Below are positions 1 to 7,622 of a stretch of 64,000 nt of DNA, piece by piece. The DNA comes from Nocardia jejuensis NBRC 103114. Lineage in GTDB: Bacteria; Actinomycetota; Actinomycetes; Mycobacteriales; Mycobacteriaceae. Where the stretch lies: positions 1 to 64,000 of the forward strand of contig NZ_BDBU01000002.1 of NCBI RefSeq assembly GCF_001613145.1, given 5' to 3'. Below the pieces are notes generated by a model that worked only from the letters and a program-made list of their open reading frames with translations, did not search any database and was not told the DNA's origin. The position numbers were made by a program, and so were the translations under genes. Position 1 is the first letter of the stretch; each line of letters opens with the position of its first letter.

Positions 1-854
1 GGACGTCCGGCGTGTGGTGCGGGCGCCCGTGCGGTGAGGATCTGCCCGGTGCGATGGGCGGGTGACATGCCTTCCGCGCCTTTCCATTCCGCGGCCACGA
101 TGTACAGCGTGGTCCCGTCGGGCCCGCCCAGCATGCAGGCGAACGCGCTGCGATCGATCGGCGCCTCCGCGAGTTCCTTGCCGCCCTCGTGGATTCGCAG
201 GCAGCGGTCCATCGCCGCGGCCCACACCGCACCCTCGGCGTCGATGCAGATGCCGTCGGGATAGCCGTCGACCTCGGCCCAGACCCGGCGGTCCCCGACG
301 GTGGCATCGGGGCGGATATCGAAGGCGGACAGGCGTTTCGCGTGCGATTCGGCGACGATCAGCGTGCCGCCGTCCGGGGTGATGGCCATGCCGTTGGGGA
401 AGTGCAGGTCCTCGGCGATCTGCCGGGCGCCGCCGTCGGGTCCCACCACGGCGAGGATGCCGGGCCGGGGCTCCTGGCCGCTCATCATGTCGTAGCCGAT
501 GCTGTTGACGTAGGCATTGCCCCGAGCGTCGACGACGATCTCGTTCCACGGGTACTCGGAGATGCCCGCGAGATCGGCATGGGTGACGAGGGTGCCGTCG
601 GGTTCACGGCGCAGCAGCCTGCGCCCGTCGGCGTTCGACACCACGAGCAGTCGGCCGTCGGGCAGCCAGTCGAAACAGAACGGCAGGCCCGACATCTCCA
701 GCTCGACCGTGGGCGTGCCGTGCACGTCCACGCTGAGTATCTGTCCGGCCGGCCAATCCGAGAGCCACAGACGCCCGTCGTGCCAGCGCGGGGATTCTCC
801 GAGCGCGAGCCCGTCGAGCAGCACCGTGGGGGTCGTCGAATCGCTTCGGGTCAT
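1..854 (-). CDS. SMP-30/gluconolactonase-family protein (3' end outside window)
   Basis: The minus strand reads openly from an ATG at 854 to the window edge without a stop, about 284 codons, so the C-terminus is missing. A strong ribosome site (GGAGGTGA) lies about 5 bases upstream of the ATG. The product has the SMP-30/gluconolaconase/LRE beta-propeller pattern: an early GESPRW motif, repeated DGRLL and PDG turns, a central NEIVVD region, FPNGMAITPDG near the middle and DGICIDAEGAVWAA later, which hold the conserved Asp/Asn metal-site residues of the family. Family members hydrolyse sugar lactones or related esters. No signal peptide is visible, so it is probably cytoplasmic. The substrate cannot be told from sequence. 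Confidence 0.88.
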   Translation of the reverse strand, partial: MTRSDSTTPTVLLDGLALGESPRWHDGRLWLSDWPAGQILSVDVHGTPTVELEMSGLPFCFDWLPDGRLLVVSNADGRRLLRREPDGTLVTHADLAGISEYPWNEIVVDARGNAYVNSIGYDMMSGQEPRPGILAVVGPDGGARQIAEDLHFPNGMAITPDGGTLIVAESHAKRLSAFDIRPDATVGDRRVWAEVDGYPDGICIDAEGAVWAAAMDRCLRIHEGGKELAEAPIDRSAFACMLGGPDGTTLYIVAAEWKGAEGMSPAHRTGQILTARAPAPHAGR

Positions 855-1045
855 GCTTCACCTCCGGATATGAGTGTCCGAAAGTGCAGACGCCGCCCGC
901 CGCGCGAATTCATCGCACAGCGCACGCGGCGGCACCCGCCACCCGGTGGGTCGTGACCGACACCCGCAACGCCTTCCATTCTGCGGCAACGGCCGTTCAC
1001 TGCCCGATGCGGCAGCCGGTCCGCGACTCCGCGTTTGCCGCCGAG

Positions 1046-1372
1046 TCAGTTGGCGCCGGGGGAGGGCGCGTGACGGGTGTAGGTGTTCTCCGGCGTGACG
1101 GTGATGAGGTCGGCTACCCGAACGACATCGTCGGGGACGCGGCCGTCGAAGTGTTCCAGGTTCGGGGTGATCACCGCATCGGCGTCCAGGCGCGAGACCG
1201 CGGTGCGAACGCGGGTCAGGGGTCGGTCGGTGTCGGGGCCGAAGACGAGAGTCTTGCGCAGGTCGTAGCCGAGTTTCCGCGCGAGCTCCTGGATTTGGAG
1301 CTGATCTGCCCGCTGCCGAGTCCCCGATACATCGTGCCGCAGGAATCCGATCGCTGTCGGGACTGGCCGCAT
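1046..1372 (-). CDS. Small resolvase-N-terminal-like protein
   Basis: A 108-residue protein starting at an ATG with GAGAGG about 8 bases upstream. It opens with AIGFLRHDVSG and continues with a pattern (LGYDLRKTLVF, then alternating beta/alpha segments) that recalls the N-terminal domain of serine resolvases, but it lacks a C-terminal DNA-binding or recombinase part and no obvious catalytic Ser is in the usual place. Such stand-alone short proteins recur in Nocardia and relatives and have no known function. It stands alone between the gluconolactonase-like gene and the XRE cassette. I infer a conserved hypothetical protein, not an active recombinase. Confidence 0.65.
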   Translation of the reverse strand: MRPVPTAIGFLRHDVSGTRQRADQLQIQELARKLGYDLRKTLVFGPDTDRPLTRVRTAVSRLDADAVITPNLEHFDGRVPDDVVRVADLITVTPENTYTRHAPSPGAN

Positions 1373-1597
1373 TGCCCATTCCTCTCGTCGTTCCGGTGGG
1401 ATCCGCTGTGAACGCTAAGCGCCGAAGTCGGTGCGGCGGAAGGTTGTTGCGAAACGTAGCGGATTTTGTACCGAAACGGCGTGTTCGCAGGTCATCTGGC
1501 GCGCGCGTGGGTGTCGCGTCTTGACGTGTCGGGTGGGCGGCGCGACGATTGACACTCCGCTGAGCAACAGACCGCAACAACAAGGCAGGGACAGCTC

Positions 1598-1816
1598 ATG
1601 CGTCTTACATTCATTGCCAAGGACCCCGGCTCGAATCCTTCCGGATCTCCGACCCTGTATCGCACCGATCGCGATTCGTGGGTGGTGCAGGGCTGGGTCG
1701 TCACCGACCCCGCGGCTCTGGCCAGAATGGACATTCCTGAAGGAGAATCATGTGTGGAGATTCCAGACCGTCTGATCCCCTTTTTCGGGCAGGGAGACAG
1801 TGATCTCGATCAGTGA
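1598..1816 (+). CDS. Small conserved protein of the DUF6879/XRE cassette
   Basis: A 72-residue protein with ATG start preceded by GGCAGGGAC. It carries the run SGSPTLYRTDRDSW and VVQGWVVTDPAAL, a pattern I associate with short actinobacterial proteins encoded next to DUF6879 and XRE-DUF5753 genes. The last codons overlap the start of the next gene by 17 bases, which implies translational coupling. It is acidic and soluble, with no membrane segment. Function is unknown; by context it belongs to a three-gene regulatory cassette. Confidence 0.75.
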   Translation: MRLTFIAKDPGSNPSGSPTLYRTDRDSWVVQGWVVTDPAALARMDIPEGESCVEIPDRLIPFFGQGDSDLDQ

Positions 1817-2318
1817 CGACGAGTTCGACCGTCTACTGAGGGAATTCGATCGCGAGGCCGTCCATCTGGAGACCCGTGATGCGTACGGCACCACGGTGGA
1901 ACTTCCGTACCTGGCGAAGTGGTCGGCCGGCGAACCGGACGACCTGAGCTGGCTCGACGGCTGGCGCGCGACCCTCGGCACGCACGTGCGCGCGGGACGC
2001 TCCATCCGGCGCGCACGCATCGTGTCCGAACCGCTGAGCGCGTACCAGCGCTGGTCGCACAGCATCGCTCACGCGCTGGTCGAGGCCGGGGAGGACATCC
2101 GCTGGGTGCCGCGCCGCCGGATCTCGTCCATTGCGTTGCCCGGCAACGATTTCTATCTCCTGGATGCCGCACTGGTGATCTACCTGCACTACACCGGCGA
2201 CGGAGGCGCCGCCGGCAAGTCCGTCTCGACCGATCCACACGACATCCGCCTGTGCCACACGGCTTTCGAGGCGGTGTGGCGATCCTCGGTACCGCATCGT
2301 GACTACCAGCCCCAGTAG
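1800..2318 (+). CDS. DUF6879-family protein
   Basis: A 172-residue protein from a GTG that overlaps the end of the preceding gene. The beginning (DDEFDRLLREF, then HLETRDAY) and the centre (WRATLGTHVRAGRSIRRARIVSEPLSAYQRW) match the pattern of DUF6879, a family common in Streptomyces and Nocardia where it sits beside XRE-type regulators. Its end overlaps the start of the XRE gene by 20 bases. The biochemical role is not established. By context it may be an effector or partner protein controlled by the neighbouring regulator. Confidence 0.8.
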   Translation: MISISDDEFDRLLREFDREAVHLETRDAYGTTVELPYLAKWSAGEPDDLSWLDGWRATLGTHVRAGRSIRRARIVSEPLSAYQRWSHSIAHALVEAGEDIRWVPRRRISSIALPGNDFYLLDAALVIYLHYTGDGGAAGKSVSTDPHDIRLCHTAFEAVWRSSVPHRDYQPQ

Positions 2319-3153
2319 CGCCGCCGCCGAGGCGCGACGATCCCTCGGCGCACGCCTGCGCGAATTGCGCACCGGGGCAGCCCTGACCGTTCGCCAGCTC
2401 GGCGTGAGCACGGGCCAGCATTTCACCCGGGTGTCGAAGATCGAGAACGGCGTGCAGCCGCCCTCGGACCATGACATCCGGGAGTGGTGCCGCGCCTGCG
2501 GCGCCGAGGATCAGGTCCAGGATCTGCTCGCGACCCTGCACGCGGTGGATTCGGCGTATCTCGAGTTCCGCCGCGAATCGCGGGCCGGAATGAAGCGGGT
2601 GCTGGGCGCGCACACCCCGCGCAGATACCAGCAGACCAGCGTCTTCCGGATCTATGAGCACAATGTGATTCCCGGTCTGTTCCAGACCGCGGAGTATTCG
2701 GCGGCCATGCTGGCGTTCTGGATTCGATTCCTCGGCACGCCCAATGACGCGGAGGAAGCCGTCGCGGTGCGCATGGAGCGTCAGCGCATCCTGCAGCGCG
2801 GCGGTAAACGCTTCGTCGTCGTGCTCGAGGAGCAGGCGCTGCGCACCTGGTTCGGCACCCGGGAGGTACAGGCCGGTCAGCTCGGCCGACTGCTGGAACT
2901 GATGGCTCTGCCCAATCTTTCGCTCGGCATCATCCCTCTCATGCGCGAGCGTGAAGCCGTGGCCTCCGCGGGTTTCTGGATCTTCGACGACGATCTCGTC
3001 GCCCTCGAAACCCCCACCGCCAGTATCCAAGTCACCCGCCCCGACGAACGCCTGCAGTACGCCCGCATGTTCGAGGTCCTCAAGGGCGCCGCGGTCTACG
3101 GCCGTGAAGCCCGAGCGCTCATCCTGCGAGTCCTGGCCGAACTCGACCACTGA
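2299..3153 (+). CDS. XRE-family regulator with DUF5753 domain
   Basis: A 284-residue regulator starting at GTG within the 3' end of the DUF6879 gene. Residues about 14-70 form a helix-turn-helix (LGARLRELRTGAALTVRQLG, then TRVSKIENG), and residues about 100-280 are the DUF5753 ligand-type domain (IPGLFQTAEYSAAML, VVLEEQALRTWFG, IIPLMRE). Proteins of this build in Streptomyces act with small partner proteins in developmental and antibiotic control (WhiJ-like systems). Here the partners are the two overlapping upstream genes. The gene converges on the next one with a 1-base gap and no obvious terminator. Confidence 0.9.
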   Translation: MTTSPSSAAAEARRSLGARLRELRTGAALTVRQLGVSTGQHFTRVSKIENGVQPPSDHDIREWCRACGAEDQVQDLLATLHAVDSAYLEFRRESRAGMKRVLGAHTPRRYQQTSVFRIYEHNVIPGLFQTAEYSAAMLAFWIRFLGTPNDAEEAVAVRMERQRILQRGGKRFVVVLEEQALRTWFGTREVQAGQLGRLLELMALPNLSLGIIPLMREREAVASAGFWIFDDDLVALETPTASIQVTRPDERLQYARMFEVLKGAAVYGREARALILRVLAELDH

Positions 3154-3154
3154 C

Positions 3155-4060
3155 CTACGGCTGCCGCGACATCGCCTGCCAGGCTTCGGCGATGATCCGG
3201 TCCAGATCGGAATGCGCGGGGGTCCAGGACAATTCGCGGCGCGCCTTGGCTGGATCGCACACGAGTGCCGCCGACTCGGGTACCGGCGGGTTGTGCCGGA
3301 TCGGAACGCGCCGCCCGGTGACCCGCTCCACGGCGGCGACCACATCGAGAATGCTGGTGCCGGTGCCACTTCCGATGTTGTACCGGGTGGCGCCGGATGT
3401 GGTGCGGTCCAGTGCCGCGACGAAGGCGGTCGCCGCATCGGCCACGTGCAGATAGTCGCGAATCGCAGTGCCGTCGCCATTGATCGTCAGGGGAGTGCCT
3501 GTCACCACGGCGTCCAGCGTCCGGGGTACCAGCCCGGACGGGTTCGCCCCGGTCCCACCGGTCAGGTTCAACAACCGGATCACCGTGGCGGACAAGCCGG
3601 TTGCCCCGGCCTCGGCCTCGACGGCGAGTTCGGCGGCGAGCTTGCTGGCGGCATACGGGTGCGGCGGTGCGTCGGGAGCATCCTCGGTCAGGGCGCGATC
3701 CGGTGAGCTCGCGTAGATCGCCGCCGTCGACGCGAACGCCAGACGCGTCACCCCCGCGGCCGCCATGGCCTCGAGCACCCCGATCGTGCCGCTGGTATTC
3801 ACCCGGAAATACCGCAGCGGCTCGGTGAGAGACTCGCGAGCGCGAGCCAGCCCCGCGAGATGAGCCACCGCGTCGACACCCTCCATCGCCCGCCGAAGCG
3901 CACCCGCCTCGAGCACATCCGCGACCCGAACCTCGGCCGCCCCGGGAATCGGCGCACCCGGCGTATGCACCATGGCGACCACGTCGTGCCCCGCCGAACC
4001 GAGGGCCGCGACGACGGCTCGCCCGAGATATCCACCTGCACCGGTGACGAGTACGCGCAC
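3155..4060 (-). CDS. NAD-dependent epimerase/dehydratase (extended SDR)
   Basis: A 301-residue extended short-chain dehydrogenase starting at GTG. The NAD-binding glycine motif is GAGGYLG at residues 7-13; the catalytic set is Ser/Thr111-112 and Tyr136-Lys140 (YAASK). The HLAG motif near residue 67 and the C-terminal RDYLHVADAA segment are typical of UDP-glucose 4-epimerase-like proteins. It probably acts on a nucleotide sugar in the cytoplasm. It stands alone and is convergent with the XRE gene, so no pathway partner fixes the substrate; GalE itself is possible but other epimerases or reductases are equally likely. Confidence 0.85.
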   Translation of the reverse strand: MRVLVTGAGGYLGRAVVAALGSAGHDVVAMVHTPGAPIPGAAEVRVADVLEAGALRRAMEGVDAVAHLAGLARARESLTEPLRYFRVNTSGTIGVLEAMAAAGVTRLAFASTAAIYASSPDRALTEDAPDAPPHPYAASKLAAELAVEAEAGATGLSATVIRLLNLTGGTGANPSGLVPRTLDAVVTGTPLTINGDGTAIRDYLHVADAATAFVAALDRTTSGATRYNIGSGTGTSILDVVAAVERVTGRRVPIRHNPPVPESAALVCDPAKARRELSWTPAHSDLDRIIAEAWQAMSRQP

Positions 4061-4399
4061 CGGGCCATCCTCGCACCGCTGACGACCGAGTCCTGGGAGT
4101 GGGTCGGCTGGACGTCCCGCGGCGGCTGCGCGCGCGGGTCTCCCGCGTGTTCACGCGTGGCGCGGACCGACCCCGGCGAGCACGGCAATTGATCTCGAGC
4201 TGCGGTCCGGCGATACCGTCGCCGAGGCAGCGTGAGATCGAGGATCGGGCGGCCGTTGGACCGGAGGTGTCGGACTGCTGTCGCGTCTCCGGCCGAGCGA
4301 TCGCTCGGCGTCCACACTCCTTCAGCGCCACGCATCAGCGAGTGGATCGGCCCGGCTCCTGCTGCTGAATGCGGGAGCAAGACCGGGCCGCAACGACTT
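4061..4399. other. Gene-free stretch upstream of the epimerase-like gene
   Basis: About 340 bases between the start of the epimerase-like gene and the end of the VOC gene. Open frames here have arginine-rich, non-protein-like translations and no ribosome sites. I see no tRNA, repeat or strong hairpin. It presumably contains the promoter of the epimerase gene. Confidence 0.4.
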
Positions 4400-4903
4400 T
4401 CAGTGCGACCGACCGCGAAGTTCCGCATCGAGCGAGGTCTGCAAGTAGGTCATCGCTTCGATCGCGCCGGGATCGCTCGCCGCAGCCGCAAACTGTTCCG
4501 CCGGAATATCTTTCACATGCGCCTGGATCCACCAGATATTGCCGAACGGATCGCGCACCCGTCCGACTCGATCCCCGAAGAACAGCTCCGTCACCGCGGT
4601 GACCGACGTGGCCCCGGCCCTGAGCGCCTGCTCGTAGACCGCATCGGCATCCGCGACGAACAGCCGGATCAGCGAGGGCGTCACCGGCCACCCCGGCCGA
4701 GAGTCGAAAGCCATCACCACCGAATCACCGATCCGCGCCTCCGCGTGTCCGATGCTCCCGTCCGCGTTGGCAATGCGCGCCAGTTCCTGCGCCTCGAACG
4801 CCTCGCTCAGGAAGTCCATGAGCGCACCGGTATCGGGTCCACTGATCCACGGCGTCACGCTCGCGTAGCCGGCGGGCACATGCTCGGAAGTGTTGCTGGT
4901 CAA
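4400..4903 (-). CDS. VOC (glyoxalase/PhnB-like) family protein
   Basis: A 167-residue protein. I choose the TTG at 4903 because GGAGG lies 7 bases upstream and because the sequence before it is not protein-like. It shows the vicinal-oxygen-chelate fold pattern: VTPWISGPDTGALMDFLSEAF at the start, GDSVVMAFDSRPG in the middle and FFGDRVGRVRDPFGNIWWIQ near the end, the last being the typical PhnB-type signature. Such proteins bind a metal or act as resistance or isomerase proteins. The metal-binding His/Glu set is incomplete at the N-terminal side, as in many PhnB-like members. Function is not assigned. Confidence 0.88.
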   Translation of the reverse strand: MTSNTSEHVPAGYASVTPWISGPDTGALMDFLSEAFEAQELARIANADGSIGHAEARIGDSVVMAFDSRPGWPVTPSLIRLFVADADAVYEQALRAGATSVTAVTELFFGDRVGRVRDPFGNIWWIQAHVKDIPAEQFAAAASDPGAIEAMTYLQTSLDAELRGRSH

Positions 4904-5113
4904 CGTATGTCCTCCATCGATTCGCTGATGAGAACGACGATATCCATGAAATAGGTCTGATCGTGTCTTAGTTCCAGAGAGGCCGCCGACCGACCATCGA
5001 TCGCGCGAACTCGGCGTTCCAGTGCGTTGCAGATGATCGAGATAGCCCCAGCCCGAATACGCCATGTGTCCCACATCGATCGCTCGGATTTCGTGGAACC
5101 GATTCGTGCCAGC

Positions 5114-5605
5114 TCAGTACGCCGCGAAGTCGTCCGGGGTGTCGAGCCATCCCTGGTAGGCGGGGTTGACCAGGTAGAGGTTGATGTATCCGCGCAGCAC
5201 ATAGAGCCGGACAACCAGATTGTTGCGGTCCCACCGCGCCTTTGGCTTCGGTCCCCGTCGAACATCGTGGGGCGGGCCCAGCACAGTTGCCAGGCGGGCC
5301 ACCAGAGTGTCGTATTCGCCGTGCAGCCGCTGTATTGCCGCGCCGTCGCTCGCATCGACCTGGTCAGTGACGACCATGATCAGCGCACCGATGCCGCCCT
5401 GGTCCCAGTCGCGCCAATACGCCTGGGACTGCGCCGCTGAGAGATCGGTGCGGAGGGTCGCCGTTCGCTTGGTTCGGCTGACAACCCCTGCCCACCCGAG
5501 CACATCGCACAGCGGGATGAGGTCATCCTCGGTCCAGCTCCAGTCGAACGATGCTGCAACGGTGGCGATGTGCTCGACTTTCTCAGTTTCGACCAACATG
5601 AGCAC
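5114..5605 (-). CDS. Hypothetical protein, possibly DUF6301 type
   Basis: A 163-residue soluble protein from ATG 5605; a second ATG lies at 5599. The N-terminus (IATVAASFDWSWTEDD, LGWAGVVS) resembles a family of Nocardia hypothetical proteins that I recall as DUF6301; this label is from memory and uncertain. No signal peptide, membrane segment or catalytic motif is visible. It sits alone on the minus strand between short gene-poor stretches, in a neighbourhood of small hypotheticals. Confidence 0.65.
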   Translation of the reverse strand: MLMLVETEKVEHIATVAASFDWSWTEDDLIPLCDVLGWAGVVSRTKRTATLRTDLSAAQSQAYWRDWDQGGIGALIMVVTDQVDASDGAAIQRLHGEYDTLVARLATVLGPPHDVRRGPKPKARWDRNNLVVRLYVLRGYINLYLVNPAYQGWLDTPDDFAAY

Positions 5606-5799
5606 TTTCTATTGTGCGATAGGTCAACTACCTTGCCCTGAACGGACCAGTTTCGCTGATCATGCCCAGCCCCAACTGCCGAGATGCTCTCCTACCCTTC
5701 GATCTTCGGCAGACCACTCGCTCATCGGCAGTAGCGGACATTCCGCCTGCTCGGCTCGGCGAATCCATCAGATCCTGGTTCTCGGTAGCCTGCAGCGGT

Positions 5800-6036
5800 T
5801 TACCTCGCCGTTTCGCGCTCGGAGAGGAAGGCGTCGAGCAGTTCGAAAATCATTGCTAGCAGGTGCGCTTCCGGCTCCAGGGTGCGGTCGACGCCGAATT
5901 CGCTGTCCTGCAGCGCGATATCTTCGAGTAGGGCTCGCCAGGCGAGTTGCATTCCGCGGCCTTCATTCTTGATGAGTAGCCACTCTCGGAAGTCGTCCAA
6001 CCCCCTGAGTTCGGGGTGTGCCCGCTGACTACTCAT
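5800..6036 (-). CDS. Small hypothetical protein
   Basis: A 78-residue acidic, largely helical protein from ATG 6036. It contains DDFREWLLIKNEGRGMQLAW and ends in LLDAFLSERETAR. No ribosome site of note precedes the ATG. Codon use is ordinary for the window and the translation is protein-like, so I keep it. I do not recognise the family. Being short, acidic and in a poor neighbourhood it could be an orphan immunity-type protein, but nothing proves that. Confidence 0.5.
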   Translation of the reverse strand: MSSQRAHPELRGLDDFREWLLIKNEGRGMQLAWRALLEDIALQDSEFGVDRTLEPEAHLLAMIFELLDAFLSERETAR

Positions 6037-6077
6037 GGTGTGCGGCAGCTGATTCGGGGCGGACGGTCACAGACCGG

Positions 6078-6731
6078 TCAGCCCGGCCAGTTGGGGGAGC
6101 GGCCGAGCATGGCGAGGATGTCGTCGAGGGCGGAGTTTCCGGACCATGGCACCTCGGGGGCGAAGGCCGCTCCGGGAGCGGTGCGGAGTGCGCCGCCGGG
6201 GACGGACCGGGCGATGGGGAGGGCGGCCGCGAGGACGTCGTCATCGAACGTGATCGTCCGCCCGAGGGTTCGGGCGAGGTCCCAGGTGTGCACGACGTAG
6301 TCGATGAAATGGAAGCTGACGGCCTGTCTGCCGGAGAAGGTGAAATCGGTGGTGAACTCCGGAAGGGGGAACTGGCGGTCGAGGACACCGTCCTCGGCGA
6401 AGGCGGCCACGACGTGTTCCGCGGCGGCGCGATACTCCGCGACGGGGTCCGGCCCGAGCGGTCGCACTTTCCACAGCGCCGGATCGCCGTTGCCGCGTGA
6501 CGCGGCGGCGAACCCGTGGTGCTGGGCGATCGAATGGGTGAGCAGCCCGTGCAGGGTCCAGTCCGCACACGGGGTGGGCTTGACGAGATCGGCTGTCGTG
6601 ACGGCGGATACGACATCGATGCTGGCTCGGAGGGCTCGCGCGTGCACCGAGATCAGGTCGATCCCGGCTCCCAGGGTGTCGAGCGAGTTCAGTTCCCGCG
6701 TGGTGTCGGCTGCTGTGGAATCGGTGGTCAT
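6078..6731 (-). CDS. TIGR03086-type metal-binding protein (mycothiol-dependent isomerase fold)
   Basis: A 217-residue protein. The ATG at 6731 has GAGAGGA upstream and is preferred over one 21 bases further up. The sequence fits the DinB/maleylpyruvate-isomerase N-terminal fold: PTPCADWTLHGLLTHSIAQHH with a His ligand, and YVVHTWDLARTLG near the end with a second His. It matches the TIGR03086 pattern (actinobacterial metal-binding proteins). It diverges from a MarR gene with inverted repeats between them, so it is probably the MarR target. The exact reaction is unknown; mycothiol-linked detoxification is an inference. Confidence 0.85.
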   Translation of the reverse strand: MTTDSTAADTTRELNSLDTLGAGIDLISVHARALRASIDVVSAVTTADLVKPTPCADWTLHGLLTHSIAQHHGFAAASRGNGDPALWKVRPLGPDPVAEYRAAAEHVVAAFAEDGVLDRQFPLPEFTTDFTFSGRQAVSFHFIDYVVHTWDLARTLGRTITFDDDVLAAALPIARSVPGGALRTAPGAAFAPEVPWSGNSALDDILAMLGRSPNWPG

Positions 6732-6757
6732 CGTGCGGTCCTCTCGATCCAATTGAT

Positions 6758-6791
6758 AAGCTGCTGCATATCGTATGCTTCAGCTTACGAT
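6758..6791. promoter_or_regulatory. Candidate MarR operator in divergent promoter
   Basis: Two nested inverted repeats lie in the 83-base gap between the TIGR03086 gene and marR: ATCGTA (6770-6775) pairs with TACGAT (6786-6791), and AAGCTG (6758-6763) pairs with CAGCTT (6781-6786). The region is AT-rich compared with its surroundings. The layout is the classic one for MarR control of itself and a divergent gene. That binding occurs is inference. Confidence 0.5.
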
Positions 6792-6814
6792 AAGCCAAGC
6801 TGTATTTTCGATAC

Positions 6815-7252
6815 ATGCCGCACGCCCAGCGCCCCGATCTCGCCGCGATGCTCCTGCCGCTGGGCCGTGCCCTCGCCACCGCGGAACTGCCGGTGCTGGA
6901 ACGCCACGACCTGTCCATGTGGGGCTACGTGGTCCTGCTCGGCCTCGGTGACGAACCCGTCTACACCCAGGCTGCCCTGGCCAAGGCGATCGGCGCCGAC
7001 AAGACCCGCATCATCGGCGTCCTCGACGAGCTCCAGCATCGGGCCCTGATCCGCCGCGACCCCGACCCCGCCGACCGCCGCGCCCGCCTGCTCTCGCTCA
7101 CCCCCGCCGGCCGCACCCTCCGCGACCGCGCCCAAGCCGAGATCCAAGAGAAGGAAAACCTTCTGCTGGACCAACTCCCGGCCGCCGATCGCACAGCGTT
7201 TCTCCGGTCGCTGCACACCCTGTGGTCCTCGATCGCCGACCAGAAGAGTTGA
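6815..7252 (+). CDS. MarR-family transcriptional regulator
   Basis: A 145-residue winged-helix regulator from ATG 6815. The DNA-binding part spans residues about 45-110, with TQAALAKAIGADKTRIIGVL as the helix-turn-helix and RRDPDPADRRARLLSLTPAG as the wing, the family signature. Helical ends provide dimerisation. It is divergent from the TIGR03086 gene and separated from it by inverted repeats, so it likely represses that gene and itself. The ligand is unknown. Confidence 0.92.
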   Translation: MPHAQRPDLAAMLLPLGRALATAELPVLERHDLSMWGYVVLLGLGDEPVYTQAALAKAIGADKTRIIGVLDELQHRALIRRDPDPADRRARLLSLTPAGRTLRDRAQAEIQEKENLLLDQLPAADRTAFLRSLHTLWSSIADQKS

Positions 7253-7341
7253 GCAAGCGCTCCTCGCCTGCCCCGCCTCCGCCCCCGACCTCGCCCGCGA
7301 CCCCGCCTCGACCCGCGACCCTGGCTCGACCCGAGTACCCC

Positions 7342-7521
7342 GGCCACGACCCGCGCCCTGGCTACGACCCGCGCCCTGGCTACGACCCGCGCCTCGGCTA
7401 CGACCCGCGCCTCGGCTACGACCCGCGACTCGGCTACGACCCGCGACTCGGCTACGACCCGCGACTCGGCTACGACCCGCGACTCGGCTACGACCCGCGC
7501 CCCGGCCACGACCCGCGCCCC
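7342..7521. repeat. 18-bp tandem repeat, ten units
   Basis: Ten contiguous units of 18 bases lie between marR and the end of nuoN. Each reads close to GGCTACGACCCGCGCCTC, with variation mostly at the 4th-5th and the last four positions. Inner units are nearly identical (units 5-8 end in ACTC), outer ones diverge, which suggests growth from the centre by slippage. The unit is a multiple of three so both strands stay open (plus strand GYDPRL), but no ribosome site or plausible start makes this coding. It is followed by a terminator hairpin. It is not CRISPR since there are no spacers. Confidence 0.9.
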
Positions 7522-7570
7522 GGCCTCAGCGCTGAAGCGGTCCAGACCCGGGGCAACCTCGGCATCGAAA

Positions 7571-7607
7571 CCGAAAGGCCCGCCCTGGATTACGGCGGGC
7601 CTTTCGG
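7571..7607. terminator. Bidirectional terminator hairpin after nuoN and marR
   Basis: A perfect 14-base stem (CCGAAAGGCCCGCC, 7571-7584) pairs with 7594-7607 around a 9-base loop. It lies 16 bases beyond the nuoN stop and between two convergent transcription units. There is only a weak T run, as is common in actinomycetes. It probably ends the nuo transcript and shields it from marR transcription. Confidence 0.8.
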
Positions 7608-7622
7608 TAATCGGACAACCAC

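Noticed and set aside
1610..1660. tRNA-like string GGCTCGAATCC near 1628
   Set aside because: It resembles a T-arm, but no acceptor, D or anticodon arms can be drawn, and it codes for a conserved part of the small protein at 1598.
7342..7521. CRISPR array
   Set aside because: Units are contiguous 18-mers without spacers, and no cas gene is in the window.
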